Of a stretch of 64,000 nt of DNA, positions 14,067-26,933 are shown in pieces. Every line of letters begins with the position of its first letter. Within the stretch, counting starts at the first letter, position 1. This DNA is from Sepiola atlantica (Eukaryota > Mollusca > Cephalopoda > Sepiida > Sepiolidae), in the NCBI GenBank assembly GCA_963556195.1, contig OY744535.1, positions 90,560,449 to 90,624,448 of the forward strand, read 5' to 3'. Position numbers and translations under genes: made by a program. The notes under the pieces were generated by a model. That model was not told where the DNA came from. It saw nothing but the letters and a program-made list of their open reading frames with translations, and searched no databases.

Positions 14067-14446
14067 GACTTAAAGTTAAAATAGAAATACAAGCAAGCAC
14101 ATTTGAAAATACTACACCTATTATATTGACACAACAAAGGAAAATGGATGAGTTAACCTATAGAAAACAGAACAATAGAATAGAAAATAGGAAGTAAAAT
14201 AAACCGAACCTTTGTTTGTGAAGCCCAACGATTCACTTAGAGAACAACAAAGAAACAGTGATGAGTAATCCTATAGAAAACAGAACAATAGAATAGGGAA
14301 TAGAAAGTAAAATCAACCGAACCTTTTTTCGTTAGCGGCCCAACAATTGCCTAAGAGAACAACAAAGAATCTGATTGTTTAGCTAGCTAGACGTGTCTAT
14401 AAAAACATCCGGCAAAATTAACTCCATGCATTTTAGTCTGACAATC
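14067..14446 (+). mobile_element. PLE 3'-end fragment, copy C, inverted and truncated in the ribozyme
   Basis: This is an inverted copy of the same family, head to head with copy A. Element sense is plus. It runs into GCATTTTAGTCTGACAATC at 14428-14446 and then changes to an A/T-rich tandem (AAATATAA). The break is therefore inside the hammerhead core. A partial internal duplication of about 115 bp is visible: CCTATAGAAAACAGAACAAT occurs near 14159 and again near 14272. Confidence 0.7.
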
Positions 14447-17033
14447 AAATATAAAAATATAAAAATATAAAAATATAAAAGATAATTTTTAAAATTGATA
14501 ATGACTATAAGAGAGGTGATAATCATATTAGTAATATCAGTAGGCATAGTAGCAGCGGTATTAGAAGTACTTATATTAGTGTACGTTGAGGTACCCGTAT
14601 TTGTACATATATTAGCAAGAGTAGTAGTGGTAGTAATAGTAGTGGTAGTAACACTTCTACCCATCATTCTTGAAATATATAAAACTGAGGCTTTAATAAT
14701 ATTATTTCCAAAGTTACGTTAATCAAAATTAATCTTTCAAACATATATACAAAAGAATAAGCAAGTTAGTAACTATAATATTAAAGTGAGAAAATTACAA
14801 CCAACCAATTGCACTGCTCTTTTAAAATTTATGTGGAGGCAAAGAGGAGAATAAAAATAAAACGTATATAAGCTCCTCGTTATGTTTTTCAAGCAAAAAC
14901 CTTTATGCATTGAAGAGGAAATGCCAGATAATTATGCAACATGTAAGGTTCATAATACACGAATGTAATAGAATGAACATCTTCGTAAGTGTAGGCAACA
15001 GATTAATAAATGCGTAGATTGATACCCTGCTCTTTAACCTCATTATTTAAACAGACAAGACGCCATATCGCTGGAAAGTGTAAAGTTGTTGCTATTAATT
15101 ATCAATAAAAAAAATAGACCTTGTGTTGCTCTCAATTTATTAGTTATTGCAATAATGATGTAAAATAGTTGAAACTTACACAATGTTCGTAGACAAATGG
15201 CTCAAATTGAAAATGAACGCAAGGCAATTAGCATAAATTGCGTGTTGATATAAAAAAAAACTGTGATGAATAATCGTAAGAATGTATGTTCCGTTCTGTT
15301 TCATAAAGGTAAAAATGTAAGTGGTTCATACAAGTTAAGTTGGTTGAGTATAATATTTCAACCAACTCTAGATTTGTGACTAACATCCTTCTTGGTATCT
15401 GTGCACGAATCCCACATAGTGAAGATGAAGTAAACTTTTATTTTCTCATTATTCTGTTTTGATACAATTTGTGATAAATGTGTGGTAAAATGATGGAATA
15501 CCTGATGAGAATCATTCCTCATATCAGTTGATTTGGCGGTCCACGTCGGTCAGTGAAACGGAAATCTTTCTAGACCGAGGTATTTACTTTTACATTTTTG
15601 TCCCAATCCAGAGTGACCGTTTTTGGAAAGCATGATTTTTCGCATATTCAAACTGACGATATGTCTAACTCTGGCCTCTCGGGTAGGGAAGTAAATAGAG
15701 AGTGCCTTCTATAAGAAAACATAAATGATTACAAACACAAAACTTTTGATAGAGGAACTTAAGATAAACATATCGTTTTATTCTCTGAATTATTTTTTCC
15801 ATGTTTGGCCCCATTCAACAGCTCCACTGTCAAGATCAGATGCTGACCATGATAAGGTTACAGCACTAGACATGTTACATATGTATTACTACCAGCGTTG
15901 CTAGGGTTGGTCGGGACAAAAGCACACACAACAATATAGTAAGACCGAAGGAGATACTTATATGGGTATATTTAAATTCAAACTATATGGAACAGGCCTG
16001 GTCACTGAAAAATGACGTCATACTAATAGGTAGCAAGCGAGATCTGTCGAGTAGTCAGACGGTCAGTAATGAATGAGATTCTTTTAAAAAAGCATTAGAA
16101 AACTTAAAACAGTGAATTAAAAAAGTAAAGACAACACGGTGTTATTCATACTGAAAACTGAACTTTATTCAATGTAAGTAAAATTTAAAAAACGAGAATT
16201 AAAATTGAATAGTTAATAGTTTAAAGTTACAACAATATAATCTTATTATTTGTTGTGTAGAAAATATTGATCGTTACAAGTCAAATTGTGTATGTGTTTA
16301 AACAGAATATAATCAAATACTGCAAAACTGAATTATGATTTTAAGGAACACATAAACAATAATTAAATAAAAAACAAATTAAAAACAAACCATGAATAAT
16401 TAAAAAATGTACATAAACAATCAATAGGTTTAAATTAAATCAAACGATAAATAAGTGTAAATGAAAACAAACGATAAATAAGTTAGTTTAAATGAAAACC
16501 AACAATGAATAAGTTTAAATAAAAATGTACGTTGAAGCTGAAAACAAATGATAAATTACAAAAAAAATTCAAACAAATAATTTGAATACAAACAAACAAT
16601 AAGGTTACTAGTAAATAAATATATGTCAGTAGAATAAATATATGTCAGTATATGACAGTTGAACGAAACATAGGCATGTAGGTAGTAGAAGATTAACTGT
16701 TTTTACAATAGACAACTGAACGGAAAAGAAGTGAAAAAAAACAAATATGCAACAAATAAATGTTACCAAAGGCTAGATAAGTTTGTCTTCTACCTAACTT
16801 TTGTTAAAAAGCTCTGACCGAGGACACTTGATAATCGCTCAAAAATCGAACATTATACGCGTTTGACATTTTACTCTTATAAGTAGTAATAGAAGTATTA
16901 ATAGTAGTAAGAGTTGATTTCTCTCGATGACACACCTATAATCTTACAGATGCCCTTTGCAAAATGTTGTGTAATTATGTTGAGTAGTTTAAAAACCTTT
17001 ACGTTTTTGTTGTTTTGTGTTTAAGTAGTAGTT

Positions 17034-17072
<39 letters not shown>

Positions 17073-17404
17073 ATAGTCATAGTTGTAAGTGTTCGTACTG
17101 TTTGCTACGTTGTTTATTTAAAAAAAAAGAAAAATCAAGGGAATTGGAAAACAGTTCAAATTGAACAGTTTCCTCGATGTAAATGGAACGTGAGAAGTAG
17201 CTCTCCTTTACAATAGACCCCCCAAACTTGGTTATTCCCAACAAGTTGGTAATGTTTTAATATAAAACGCCATAGCTACAACTTAATATAGAATACAAAG
17301 GCAATATGAAGCATACCAATAAATAATCTAAAGCGTGAACAAACGAAATCTAATGAAAGAATAGAATATGTAAAAGACTCCTCTAAAAGAAAACACGGCA
17401 AAAC
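14447..17404. other. no gene seen; low-complexity DNA and one dispersed repeat
   Basis: The frame at 14495-14722 is built from GTA-type triplets and is Val/Ile-rich. Bases 16330-16600 are full of ACAAA/AATAA phrases. A (GTA)n run lies at 17026-17072. Bases 15531-15695 are listed separately as a dispersed repeat. Nothing else was recognised. Confidence 0.5.
15531..15695. repeat. dispersed repeat shared with 49965-50110
   Basis: Both stretches share GGTCAGTGAAA, TTCTAGAC, TATGTCTAAC or TGTGTCTAAC, and a CTCTCGGGTAGGGAAGTAAA or CCTCGTGGGGAGACAAGTAAA end, in the same order and orientation. Identity looks moderate. Confidence 0.6.
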
Positions 17405-20400
17405 AATATATGTAATTGTATAAAATATATGTAGTTGTATAAAATATATATAGTTGTATTAAATATATGTAGTTGTATTAAATATATATAGTTGTATGAA
17501 ATATATGTAGTTGTATTAAATATATGTAGTTGTATTTAATATATGCAGTTGTATTAAATATATGTAGTTGTATTAAATATATGTAGTTATATTTAATATA
17601 TGTATTTGTATTTCATATATGTAGTTGTTTTAAATATATGTAGTGGAATTACATATATGTAGTTGTATTTAATATGTGTAGTTGTATTTAATATATGTAG
17701 TTGTATTAAATATATATAAGTGTATTAAATATAATTGTATAAAATATATGTAGTTGTATTTAATATATGCAGTTGTCTTAAATATATAGTTTATTTAATA
17801 TATGTAGTTGTATTAAATATATGTATATGTATTTAATATATGCAGTTGAATTAAATATATGCAGTTGTATTTAATATATGTAGTTGTATTAAATATATGT
17901 AGTTGTATTAAATATATATAGTTGTATTAAATATATATAGTATTATTAAATATATGTTAATATATTAAATGTATGTAGTTGTATTAAATATATATAGTTG
18001 TATTAAATATATGTAGTTGTATTAAATATATGTAGTTGTATTAAATATATGGTATTGTATTTAATATATGTAGTTGTATTTAATATATGAAGTTGTATTA
18101 AATATATGTAGTTGTATTTAATATAAGCAGTTGTATAAAATATATGTAGTTGTATTAAATATATGTAATTGTATTAAATATATGTAATTGTATTAAATAT
18201 ATGTAATAGTATGTAATATATGCAGTTGTCTTTAATATATGTAGTTTTATTAAATATATACAGTTGTATTTAATATATGAAGTTATATTTAATATGTGTA
18301 GTTGTATTAAATATATTAAGTGGTATTTAATATATGCAGTTGTATTAAATATATGTAGTTGTATTAAATATATGTAGTTGTATTAAATATATGTAGTTTT
18401 ATTTAATATATGTAGTTGTATTTCATATATTTAGTTGTTTTAAATATATGTAGTGGAATTACATATATGTAGTTGTATTTAATATGTGTAGTTGTATTTA
18501 ATATATGTAGTTGTATTAAATATATATAAGTGTATTAAATATAATTGTATAAAATATATGTAGTTGTATTTAATATATGCAGTTGTCTTAAATATATAGT
18601 TAATTTTATATATGTAGTTGAATTAAATATATGTATATGTATTTAATATATTCAGTTGAATTAAATATATGCAGTTGTATTTAATATATGTAGTTGTATT
18701 AAATATATGTAGTTTTATTAAATATATATAGTTGTATTTAATATATATAGTATTATTAAATATATGTTGGTATATTAAATATATGTAGTTGTATTAAATA
18801 TATATAGTTGTATTAAATATATGTAGTTGTATTAAAGATATGTAGTTGTATTAAATATATGGTATTGTATTAAATATATGTAGTTGTATTTAATATATGA
18901 AGTTGTATTAAATATATGTAGTTGTATTTAATATAAGCAGTTGTATTAAATATATGTAGTTGTATTAAATATATGTAGTTGTATTAAATATATGTAATTG
19001 TATTAAATATATGAAGTAGTATTTAATATATGCAGTTGTCTTTAATATATGTAGTTGTATTAAATATATACAGTTGTATTTAATATATGTAGTTATATTT
19101 AATATATGTAGTTGTATTTAATACATGTAGTTGTATTAACTATATGTAGTTGTATTAAATATATGTAGTTTTATTAAATATGTGTAGTTTTATTAAATAT
19201 ATGTAGTTGTATTAAATATGTGTAGTTGTATTTAATATATGTAGTTGTATTAAATATATATATAGTTGTATTAAATATAGGTAGTTGTATTAAATATATG
19301 TAGTTGTATAAAATATATATTTTGTATTTTATATATGTAGTTGTATTAAATATATGTAGGTGTATTAAATATATGTAGTTGTATTAAATATATGTAGTTG
19401 TATTTAATATTTGAAGTTTTATTAAATATATGTAGTTGTATTAAATATATGTAGTTGTATTTAATATATGTAGTTGTATTAAATATAGGTAGTTGTACTA
19501 AATATGTTGGGTTGTATTTAATATATGTAGTTGTATTTAATATATGTAGTTGTATTAAATATATGTAGTGGTATTAAATATATATAGTTGTATTTAATAT
19601 ATGTAGTTGTATTACATATATGTAGTTGAATAAAATATATATAGTTGTATTTTATATATGTAGTTGTATTAAATATATGTAGTTGTATTAAATATATGTG
19701 GTTGTATTAAATACATGTAGTTGTATTCAATATATGTAGTTTTATTAAATATATATTATTGTATAAAATATATGTAGTTGTATTTAATATATGAAGTTGT
19801 ACTTAATATATGTAGTTGTATTTAATATATGCAGTTGTATTTAATATATGCAGTTGTATTTGATATATGCAGTTGTATTAAATATATGCAGTTGTATTAA
19901 ATAGATGTAGTTGTATTTAATGTATGTAGTGGTATTAAATAGATGTAGTTGTATTAAATAGATGTAGTTGTATTAAATTATGTAGTTATATTTAATATAT
20001 GCAGTTATATTAAATATATGTAGTTGTATTAAATATATGTAGTGGTATTAAATATATATAGTTGTATTAAATATATGTATTTGTATTCAATATATGTAGT
20101 TGTATTTAATATATGCAGTTGTATTTAATATATGCACTTTTATTAAATATATGTAGTTGTATTAAATATGTGTAGTTGTATTTAATATATGTAGTTGTAT
20201 TAAATGTATGTAGTTGTATTAAATATATGTAGTTGTATGAAATATATTGAGTGGTATTTAATATATGCAGTCGTATTAATACATGTAGTTGTATTTAATA
20301 TAGGTAGTTGTATTAAATATATGTAGTTGTATTTAATATATGCATATGTATTAAATATATGTAGTTTTATTTAATATATGTAGTTGTATTTAATATATGT

Positions 20401-20880
20401 AATTGTATTAAATATATATAGTAGTGTTAAATATATATAGTTGTATTAACTATATGTAGTTGTATTAAATATATGTAGTTGTAGTAAATACATGAAGTTG
20501 TATTGAATATATATAGTTGTATTAAATATATGTAATTGTATTAAATATATGTAGTTGTATGAAATATATATAGTTGTATTAAATATATGTTGTAATATTT
20601 AATATATGTAGTTGTATGAAATATATGTAGTTTTATTAAATATATGAAGTTGTATTTAATATATGTAGTTGTATTAAATATATGTAGTGTTATTAAATAT
20701 ATATAGTTGTATTAAATATATGGAGTTGTAGTAAATATATGTAGTTGTATTAAATATATGTAGTTGTATTAAATATATGTAGTTGTATGAAATATATATA
20801 GTTGTATTAAATATATGTAGTTGTATTTAATATATGTAGTTGTATTTAATATATGTAGTTTTATTAAATATATGAAGTTG
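17405..20880. repeat. 19-bp AT-rich satellite array, about 3.5 kb
   Basis: The consensus unit is close to TATGTAGTTGTATTAAATA (19 bp), giving roughly 180 units. Common variants are ATTTAATA for ATTAAATA and GCAG for GTAG. A second, longer period is visible. A distinctive run of variant units at 17600-18290 (TTTCATATAT, GTGGAATTACAT, TAAGTG, AATTGTATAAAA, GTTGTCTT) recurs at 18410-19100 with an exact 810-bp offset. The array grades into (CA)n/(TA)n at its right edge. Confidence 0.95.
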
Positions 20881-20881
20881 T

Positions 20882-20970
<89 letters not shown>
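20881..20970. repeat. (CA)n then (TA)n
   Basis: About 30 bp of CA repeats run into about 58 bp of TA repeats at the satellite's right end. Confidence 0.95.
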
Positions 20971-20974
<4 letters not shown>

Positions 20975-21003
20975 CTTCTTTTGTAATATTGTGGAGAAAA
21001 AGT

Positions 21004-21065
21004 GTTAACTTTGCGTCGTCTAAAAAATGCTCCTCTTAGCATTTTCTAGACGACGCAAAGTTAAC
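21004..21065. repeat. 62-bp near-perfect hairpin
   Basis: The 28-bp arms 21004-21031 and 21038-21065 (GTTAACTTTGCGTCGTC and its complement) differ at one base. The loop is CCTCTT. Confidence 0.9.
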
Positions 21066-21416
21066 CCTCAAAACATTAACGGTCAAATATACGCTCATCA
21101 TAAACATTGAATCACGGGACTTGAATAGAGATATTTTTTATTTTTTTATATTTATACATTTGTTCCAATTTTAAATTTCAACTGTTACACTTCACCCTCC
21201 CCTTTTTTTCGAACCTTTATAGCCTCACGCCTTACTAACGCTACATTTTTAAGGAATATACACAACACTCTAAAGCAAATAACGTATCTAAACGAGAGTG
21301 AGACGTGAATTCACATATATGTAACAGGTTACAATATAAGCTGAAGAGAGCCGGATTGTTTAGTCCTTGTCAGCTTGAAACCGACAGTACTAATGTTGTA
21401 CTAATTTTTCTGTACC

Positions 21417-21419
<3 letters not shown>

Positions 21420-21487
<68 letters not shown>
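21420..21487. repeat. (TA)n microsatellite
   Basis: A pure TA run of about 68 bp. Confidence 0.97.
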
Positions 21488-21490
<3 letters not shown>

Positions 21491-21833
21491 TCTTGGAAGT
21501 TCCTCACCATTAAAACTATATATATAAAAAAAAAATTCAGTCGCAAGTCATTCGGTCGAAAATCACTTTTTTGTAATTCAATTTACTTTTTGCAGTCACT
21601 ACATTAGTTTGCCCCCAAGAATTTACGCTAGTCTTCACATTATTTAAGGGATCATCAGTTGCTTACCATGAAAAACTGTTTCGGGAATTTAATATATATT
21701 AATAAACATGTCCCCCCCCCCGTCCCCCAAGGCCGCTTCATGTAAGAGTAAAAATAATCACCAGAAGGGGGAGTTAATCTTTGGGAGGATTGCCGTCTCG
21801 CATTCAATTTAACCATACGCCATTCTTAAAAAG

Positions 21834-21911
21834 ATGGATCTATCAAGAGACAATACAATACCTAGGTTGCCAAAAATATTTCAAGCATTCAGACGTGTCA
21901 AATTACTAAAG
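21834..21911 (+). CDS. candidate first coding exon, unidentified
   Basis: An ATG in a strong context (AAAAAGATGG: A at -3, G at +4) opens 26 codons, MDLSRDNTIPRLPKIFQAFR and onward. It ends at AAG followed by GTGAGT, a perfect consensus donor. The peptide is basic and mixed in composition. I do not recognise it, and no downstream exon is identified; the next feature is a (CT)n tract and an antisense LINE relic. It could be a chance ATG-donor pair. Confidence 0.27.
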
Positions 21912-21975
21912 GTGAGTTTAAAAAGTCAGTTATATTTTTTTAATACAAAGACAAATCTAAAATTAGTCTTTTGGT

Positions 21976-21979
<4 letters not shown>

Positions 21980-22038
<59 letters not shown>
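21980..22038. repeat. (CT)n microsatellite
   Basis: A CTCTCT run of about 59 bp at the edge of the LINE relic. Confidence 0.95.
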
Positions 22039-22042
<4 letters not shown>

Positions 22043-22044
<2 letters not shown>

Positions 22045-22600
22045 ATCTTATTTTCTGCGATTGTGTGTAAAAAATGTGTTTATAGAAAATCGCTCCAGAC
22101 AATGCGAATGGTAGGGGAAAACATTCAGCAACATGGAGAGTTCCACAAGCGTACAGTTGTTGGAAAGAAGCTAGTGGAATAGGAAGCTGTATTACAACTA
22201 GGAAACAAAACAGCGAATTGAGTGTGACCAAACGAACTGGAAGAAAAGAAGCAGGAAATAGATCAACCATTTCGGAAGAACACATATCATATTAGTTATT
22301 ATAGATAAGACGTAAACTAGCAATATCACATTAGTGAGAAGAAAGAAGATGGGATTAATAAAATTACAGATACGTTTCTGCACCTTATCAAGAAACCTCA
22401 ATTGGGACAGAGATTCGCCAGTCCAAATATAACAACAACACTCCATACATGGTCAGATAGTATATTTGTAGAGATAGAGAATAGCCTTAGGTGTGAGGAA
22501 GTGTTTAGAGTGATAAGAAGAACAGACTTCACGAGAAGCAGAAGGAGAAATGAATCTAACTCCAAGAAAGATTTTAGAGGAAAGAAAGACTAAGAAGAGT
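22043..22600 (-). pseudogene. LINE (Jockey/CR1-type) reverse transcriptase C-terminal relic
   Basis: Read on the minus strand, frames join in the order expected for the end of a LINE ORF2. About 22600-22440 reads like HFLTPKAILYLYKYTI, a stop, then PCMEC. About 22446-22350 reads CCYIWTGESLSQLRFLDKVQ and KRICNFINPIFF. After a frameshift near 22290, MCSSEMVDLFPASFLPVRLV follows to about 22090. This matches the well-known C-terminal block of CR1/Jockey-like elements (HIW.G..-S-L..LD-VQ-R---LI, then CSSE). Stops and a frameshift make it non-functional. Only the 3' tip of the element is present. Confidence 0.7.
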
Positions 22601-23029
22601 CAGAGTCGATTTCTCCTCAAGAGTAAAAGGCATCCATGAGAATCTCAGGAAGAAAGGGGCGGCCTACAATTTAAAAAGCGGAATCAAGCAATATATATTG
22701 ATAGAGGGTGAGGGAAATAGACATATATTTCAAAAGAGATGGATGATTCGGTTAGTAAATTGTAAATTATGGCTAATTCGGTCGATTTAAATAGATTTTA
22801 TCTCCAAATAAATCAATCCTAAACTAAAGAAATATCTTAATAGCAGTACATTGTTGTTGTTTATATATGAGGACATTTTATATAGGAACATTATCAGATT
22901 TCATTTTCTCAAACTTATTTACTAACACTATAAATACAAACATTTTAATTTTAATTTTTTGAATAATAAGCTCTAATAAGTTCCTACACTTGTGGTCGGT
23001 AGTTTATTCTAACAATATATTTCACTAAA

Positions 23030-23153
<124 letters not shown>

Positions 23154-24733
23154 CATTATTTATTGCTGCCATATTCTTTCACTAGATATTTTCAACTAAA
23201 TTGCTAACTTTTTACTAAATTCTACTGAATATGTTATAATGATATTAGTTTTGTGAAAATAAATTATAAACGAACGCAAACATTTTTGCCAGATACCAGT
23301 CTGTAGATGTGATTTCATCATGACCAATTGCCAGCAACTTAAATGAAAGCATAATCCACAATATCAATAATTTCGAACCTCTAATATCTGGTAATCTGAT
23401 TATTCAGGTGTTAGGGTAACAGTTTGAAATAATCAGCAGTCAAGTTAAAAACGTATTAGTATTTGAATATAAGATTTTTAAAGCCTAAAATAACGTTTAT
23501 ATTTATTTTTACTTCAACGTTTTCAAAGTGTAGAATCCTTCATTTATTCAAAAACATGTGCCAACGTGATCTTGCACAACAAAACATTTCAAACCTTATC
23601 CGTGATACTACCACTTCGCAGAATCCTACTCGCTTGTGACAATATGATTTGGACAAAGATCATTAAAAAGAAGAATAGGTATTAAATGTCTATATACTTT
23701 TTATAAGGGTACTTCTATGCACCAAACGTCTCAAGACCTTAAAATAAATAAATATTTATTTAAAAAAAAGAATGTACCGTTGTTTTTGGCTTTAAAAATA
23801 TTCAATTGTATATATATATATATTTATATTTATATAATATTATGTATGTTTATACATTCGTATGCATATGAGTCACTGCTAAACTAGTTAACAGATCATT
23901 ATTAATTATTTAACTTAGTTGCTCGGTAATGTAGGCAATATTTAGTTGTACTTAATATTGTTTTGCAAAGGAGCGAAGAAAATTATTTTTTGTGAAATTT
24001 GAATAATAGCTATTAGATATCAATTAATAAATAAACTAAAAGTATATGTAGTATTTTAAAGGATTTTACAAGGCATCATATGAACCCAAACTCTCATTTG
24101 AAAATTTAAATATTTTACATTTAATTTGTAGACACGAGTTAAAGAAGATTCGCGGTATTTTATTTTTTGCTTGAAAATAGACCTTCGCTATTAACGTTTA
24201 ACATTTCACCCAAATTATCATATGCCGTAACTAATATGATGACAAATCGATCCTTATTTTTATTTGGTATTGAGGCGAATAATGTTACCAAGGTGTGAAG
24301 AAATAAAAGAACATACCAGCTTAAACACATGAATGTTTCGAATTATATTTAGTATGAGTAGGAATAATAGATATCGTTCCATAAAAAGAATTTAGTTTTT
24401 CGAGATTACGAGTAAATTTGTAAAGAGATGAATAAATTATTGTAAGCCTTATAATTTTCGTAACTCCTGCAGTCGATTCATTCAGAGAAGACATTCGATA
24501 CAATTGGTCATGGTATAAAGTGATTTGGTGTCCGTGTTTTAAATCTTGATATTCATATGCCAATGATCAGTCGTAAACGACTAAATATCTTATTTGGGAT
24601 AACAATATTATATATGTATGTATGGATATTATTTATGAATAAATATTATTTTGAAATTGACCCATACACATATATGTGTCATGCCAAACCTGTAATGTTT
24701 AGTATTGGAGCAAACAATCCCCGCCCAATTTAC

Positions 24734-24737
<4 letters not shown>

Positions 24738-24808
<71 letters not shown>
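24738..24808. repeat. (TA)n microsatellite
   Basis: A pure TA run of about 70 bp. Confidence 0.97.
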
Positions 24809-24814
<6 letters not shown>

Positions 24815-25368
24815 TGGAGATTATGTATCTATCTGTCTGTCTACCTGTCTGTCTGAAGCCGAAACTCTATCAGAGTAATATTACTATTTACTTAGTCTGC
24901 CAGCCTCTTTATATACTACTACAAAAACCGCTGTAAACACTATGTGCATTTCTCAATTTACATAATTAATTGCTTTTAAACTTCTAATGAATTAGTATTC
25001 GTAAATATACACTCATAATTGTTTTCTTCAGATTTCCACATGTATTTACGCTATTTTGCTCGGTAATAATCTTACTTATAAATTACAATTATTTCTTTTA
25101 TTATGTATATATATACATACATGAAATGAGTTACGTAGTTAATCTATCCATTGTGAAACTGATTTAACAGCCAGCGTTACTCTATTGAATTAGTTACCGT
25201 CCTCTGATTATTCAGTATAGACGCAAGACTGGTGCGTTATTTAAAATGTAAACAAAACGCTGGCATTTACCGTGATACTTTTACTCTGATGTTTTTTCAT
25301 TAAAACGTTCTGAATTTGTTTATTTTCTTAATCTTATTAGCCATTATGTTTCGAAACACGAATTCACT

Positions 25369-26285
25369 GAATCAAATTGTTTAATTAAAATAATAATTGA
25401 TTTAAAAATTACTGTTTAAAAACACACACACAATGAATTTAGTTTAGGTAAACATTTTCTTTTCGAGAGCATTTAAAAAAAACTATTCGTGTTTACTGTA
25501 TTTGATTTTTTTTACACTTTCATTATAGGTACACCTTTTTTTTCCGATTTGAAAAACATCCAATATCATCATTTTTTCACGACCTCAACTGTGTTTATGA
25601 TTTCGTTTTTACCTTAGCTTTTATTTACAAACTGTTTTAATTATTCCATGTTTTATTCATTAAAATAAACGATGTGATTTTTTTTTCTTTTCTGTCAGCA
25701 AAAAAACTAACACATTGTACTGGAAAACTATATAACTGTTTTAGAATCAAATTTTTTAATTAAAAAAGGTCATTAAACAAACACACACACACACACACAC
25801 ACATTCTAATGAATTTAATTTAGGTAAACTTTCTTTCCGAGAGCATTTGCGTAAATAATCGTGTTCACTGTATTTGATTTGTTGGTGCTTTTTCACTGTA
25901 GGACCCGCGCTAACTTTGACCCCGTCGTTAGGGTTAGGGTCAGGGTCAAAGTGGGGGTTAGGGTTAGGGTTTAGAGTTAGGGTTAGCATCATGGTCAAAG
26001 TTAGTGCGGGTCCTACAGTAAAAGAGTACCGATTTGTTCATTGTTTTATTTTAGATACACCTTTTTCCCGATTTGAAAAGTACTGTTCGCTGTATTTAGT
26101 TTTTTAAATTGTTGATTTTAACAATGTTATTGAATCAAATTGTTTAATTAAAATAATTTAAACATTACTATTTAAAAAACACACACATTCAAATGAATTT
26201 AATTAGGTAAACCTCTTCTCGGGAGCATTTAAATAACTAATCGTGTTCGCTGTATTTGCGTTTTTACTGTTTTTTTTCCTTTTTA
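25369..26285. repeat. three degenerate direct repeats of a non-coding unit
   Basis: Units begin GAATCAAATTGTTTAATTA (or close) at about 25369, 25743 and 26133. Each continues with an AC tract, TGAATTTA, TAGGTAAAC, GAGAGCATTT or GGGAGCATTT, and TGTTCACTGTATTTG. Copy 2 is interrupted by the MITE at 25884-26030. The AC tract of copy 2 (25774-25802) has expanded. Confidence 0.75.
25884..26030. mobile_element. 147-bp MITE with 8-bp target duplication and telomere-like core
   Basis: Inverted termini begin GGTGCTTTTTCACTGTAGGA on the left, and GGTACTCTTTTACTGTAGGA on the complement of the right end. The complementarity extends about 37 bp into TAACTTTGAC. Both ends are flanked by the direct 8-bp duplication GATTTGTT (25876-25883 and 26031-26038). 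The interior (about 25928-25986) is TTAGGG-type repeats with a few variants. An 8-bp duplication is typical of hAT-like elements, but the termini were not matched to a family. Confidence 0.8.
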
Positions 26286-26525
26286 ATTAAAAATATTTAT
26301 ATGTATGGGGGAGGATAACAAAAAATTGGGGGGCGGTCAAAAAAACATTTTTTTCTTCTCTTAATTAAACATATTTTTATGTATAGGGTGAGGGTAAAAT
26401 AAAAAAATTGAGGGGGAGGGGTCCGAAAATGTTTTTTTCTTTTTTTTTAAACTAAAAATATTTTTATTTTTGGGGAGGGTAAAACAAAAATCAGGGTGGG
26501 GTCGAAATATTTTTTTAATTTAGTT
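26275..26525. repeat. about 88-bp degenerate tandem repeat, three copies
   Basis: Each copy has T-runs, AATTAAAAATATTT or similar, TATG, a G-rich GGGGAGG stretch, AAAACAAAAA, then GGGGTCGAAA or similar. Confidence 0.75.
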
Positions 26526-26683
26526 TCAACTAAAATATTCTTGGTCATAAACAAAGAAAATCAATGTCTAACCACGTTTTTACTTTTTTGCTTACTACGA
26601 TTTCGATTTTTTCACTTACTTAGTGATAGTAATACATAAATTTGCATTATTGGTTGCCCCTACTTTTATAAGGCGAATTATTC

Positions 26684-26684
<1 letters not shown>

Positions 26685-26758
<74 letters not shown>

Positions 26759-26840
26759 AATTTTATACGTACACAAAAGTATACATTTATATATGTATAC
26801 AATTAATGAATATATATTTATTCATTACTGTTATATGTAC

Positions 26841-26930
<90 letters not shown>
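26685..26930. repeat. two (TA)n tracts
   Basis: TA runs at 26685-26754 and 26839-26930 are separated by a TA-rich spacer. They are followed by GAGAGA. Confidence 0.95.

Positions 26931-26933
<3 letters not shown>

Noticed and set aside
14495..14722. Val/Ile-rich membrane-like frame
   Set aside because: Encoded by GTA/ATA-type triplet low complexity.
21640..21700. CTGATGATCCC on the minus strand as a hammerhead core
   Set aside because: No GAAA at the right place and no convincing stem II or stem I.
25928..25986. True telomere end or fusion point
   Set aside because: The TTAGGG-like units lie wholly inside a short inverted-repeat element with an 8-bp target duplication, so transposition explains them.
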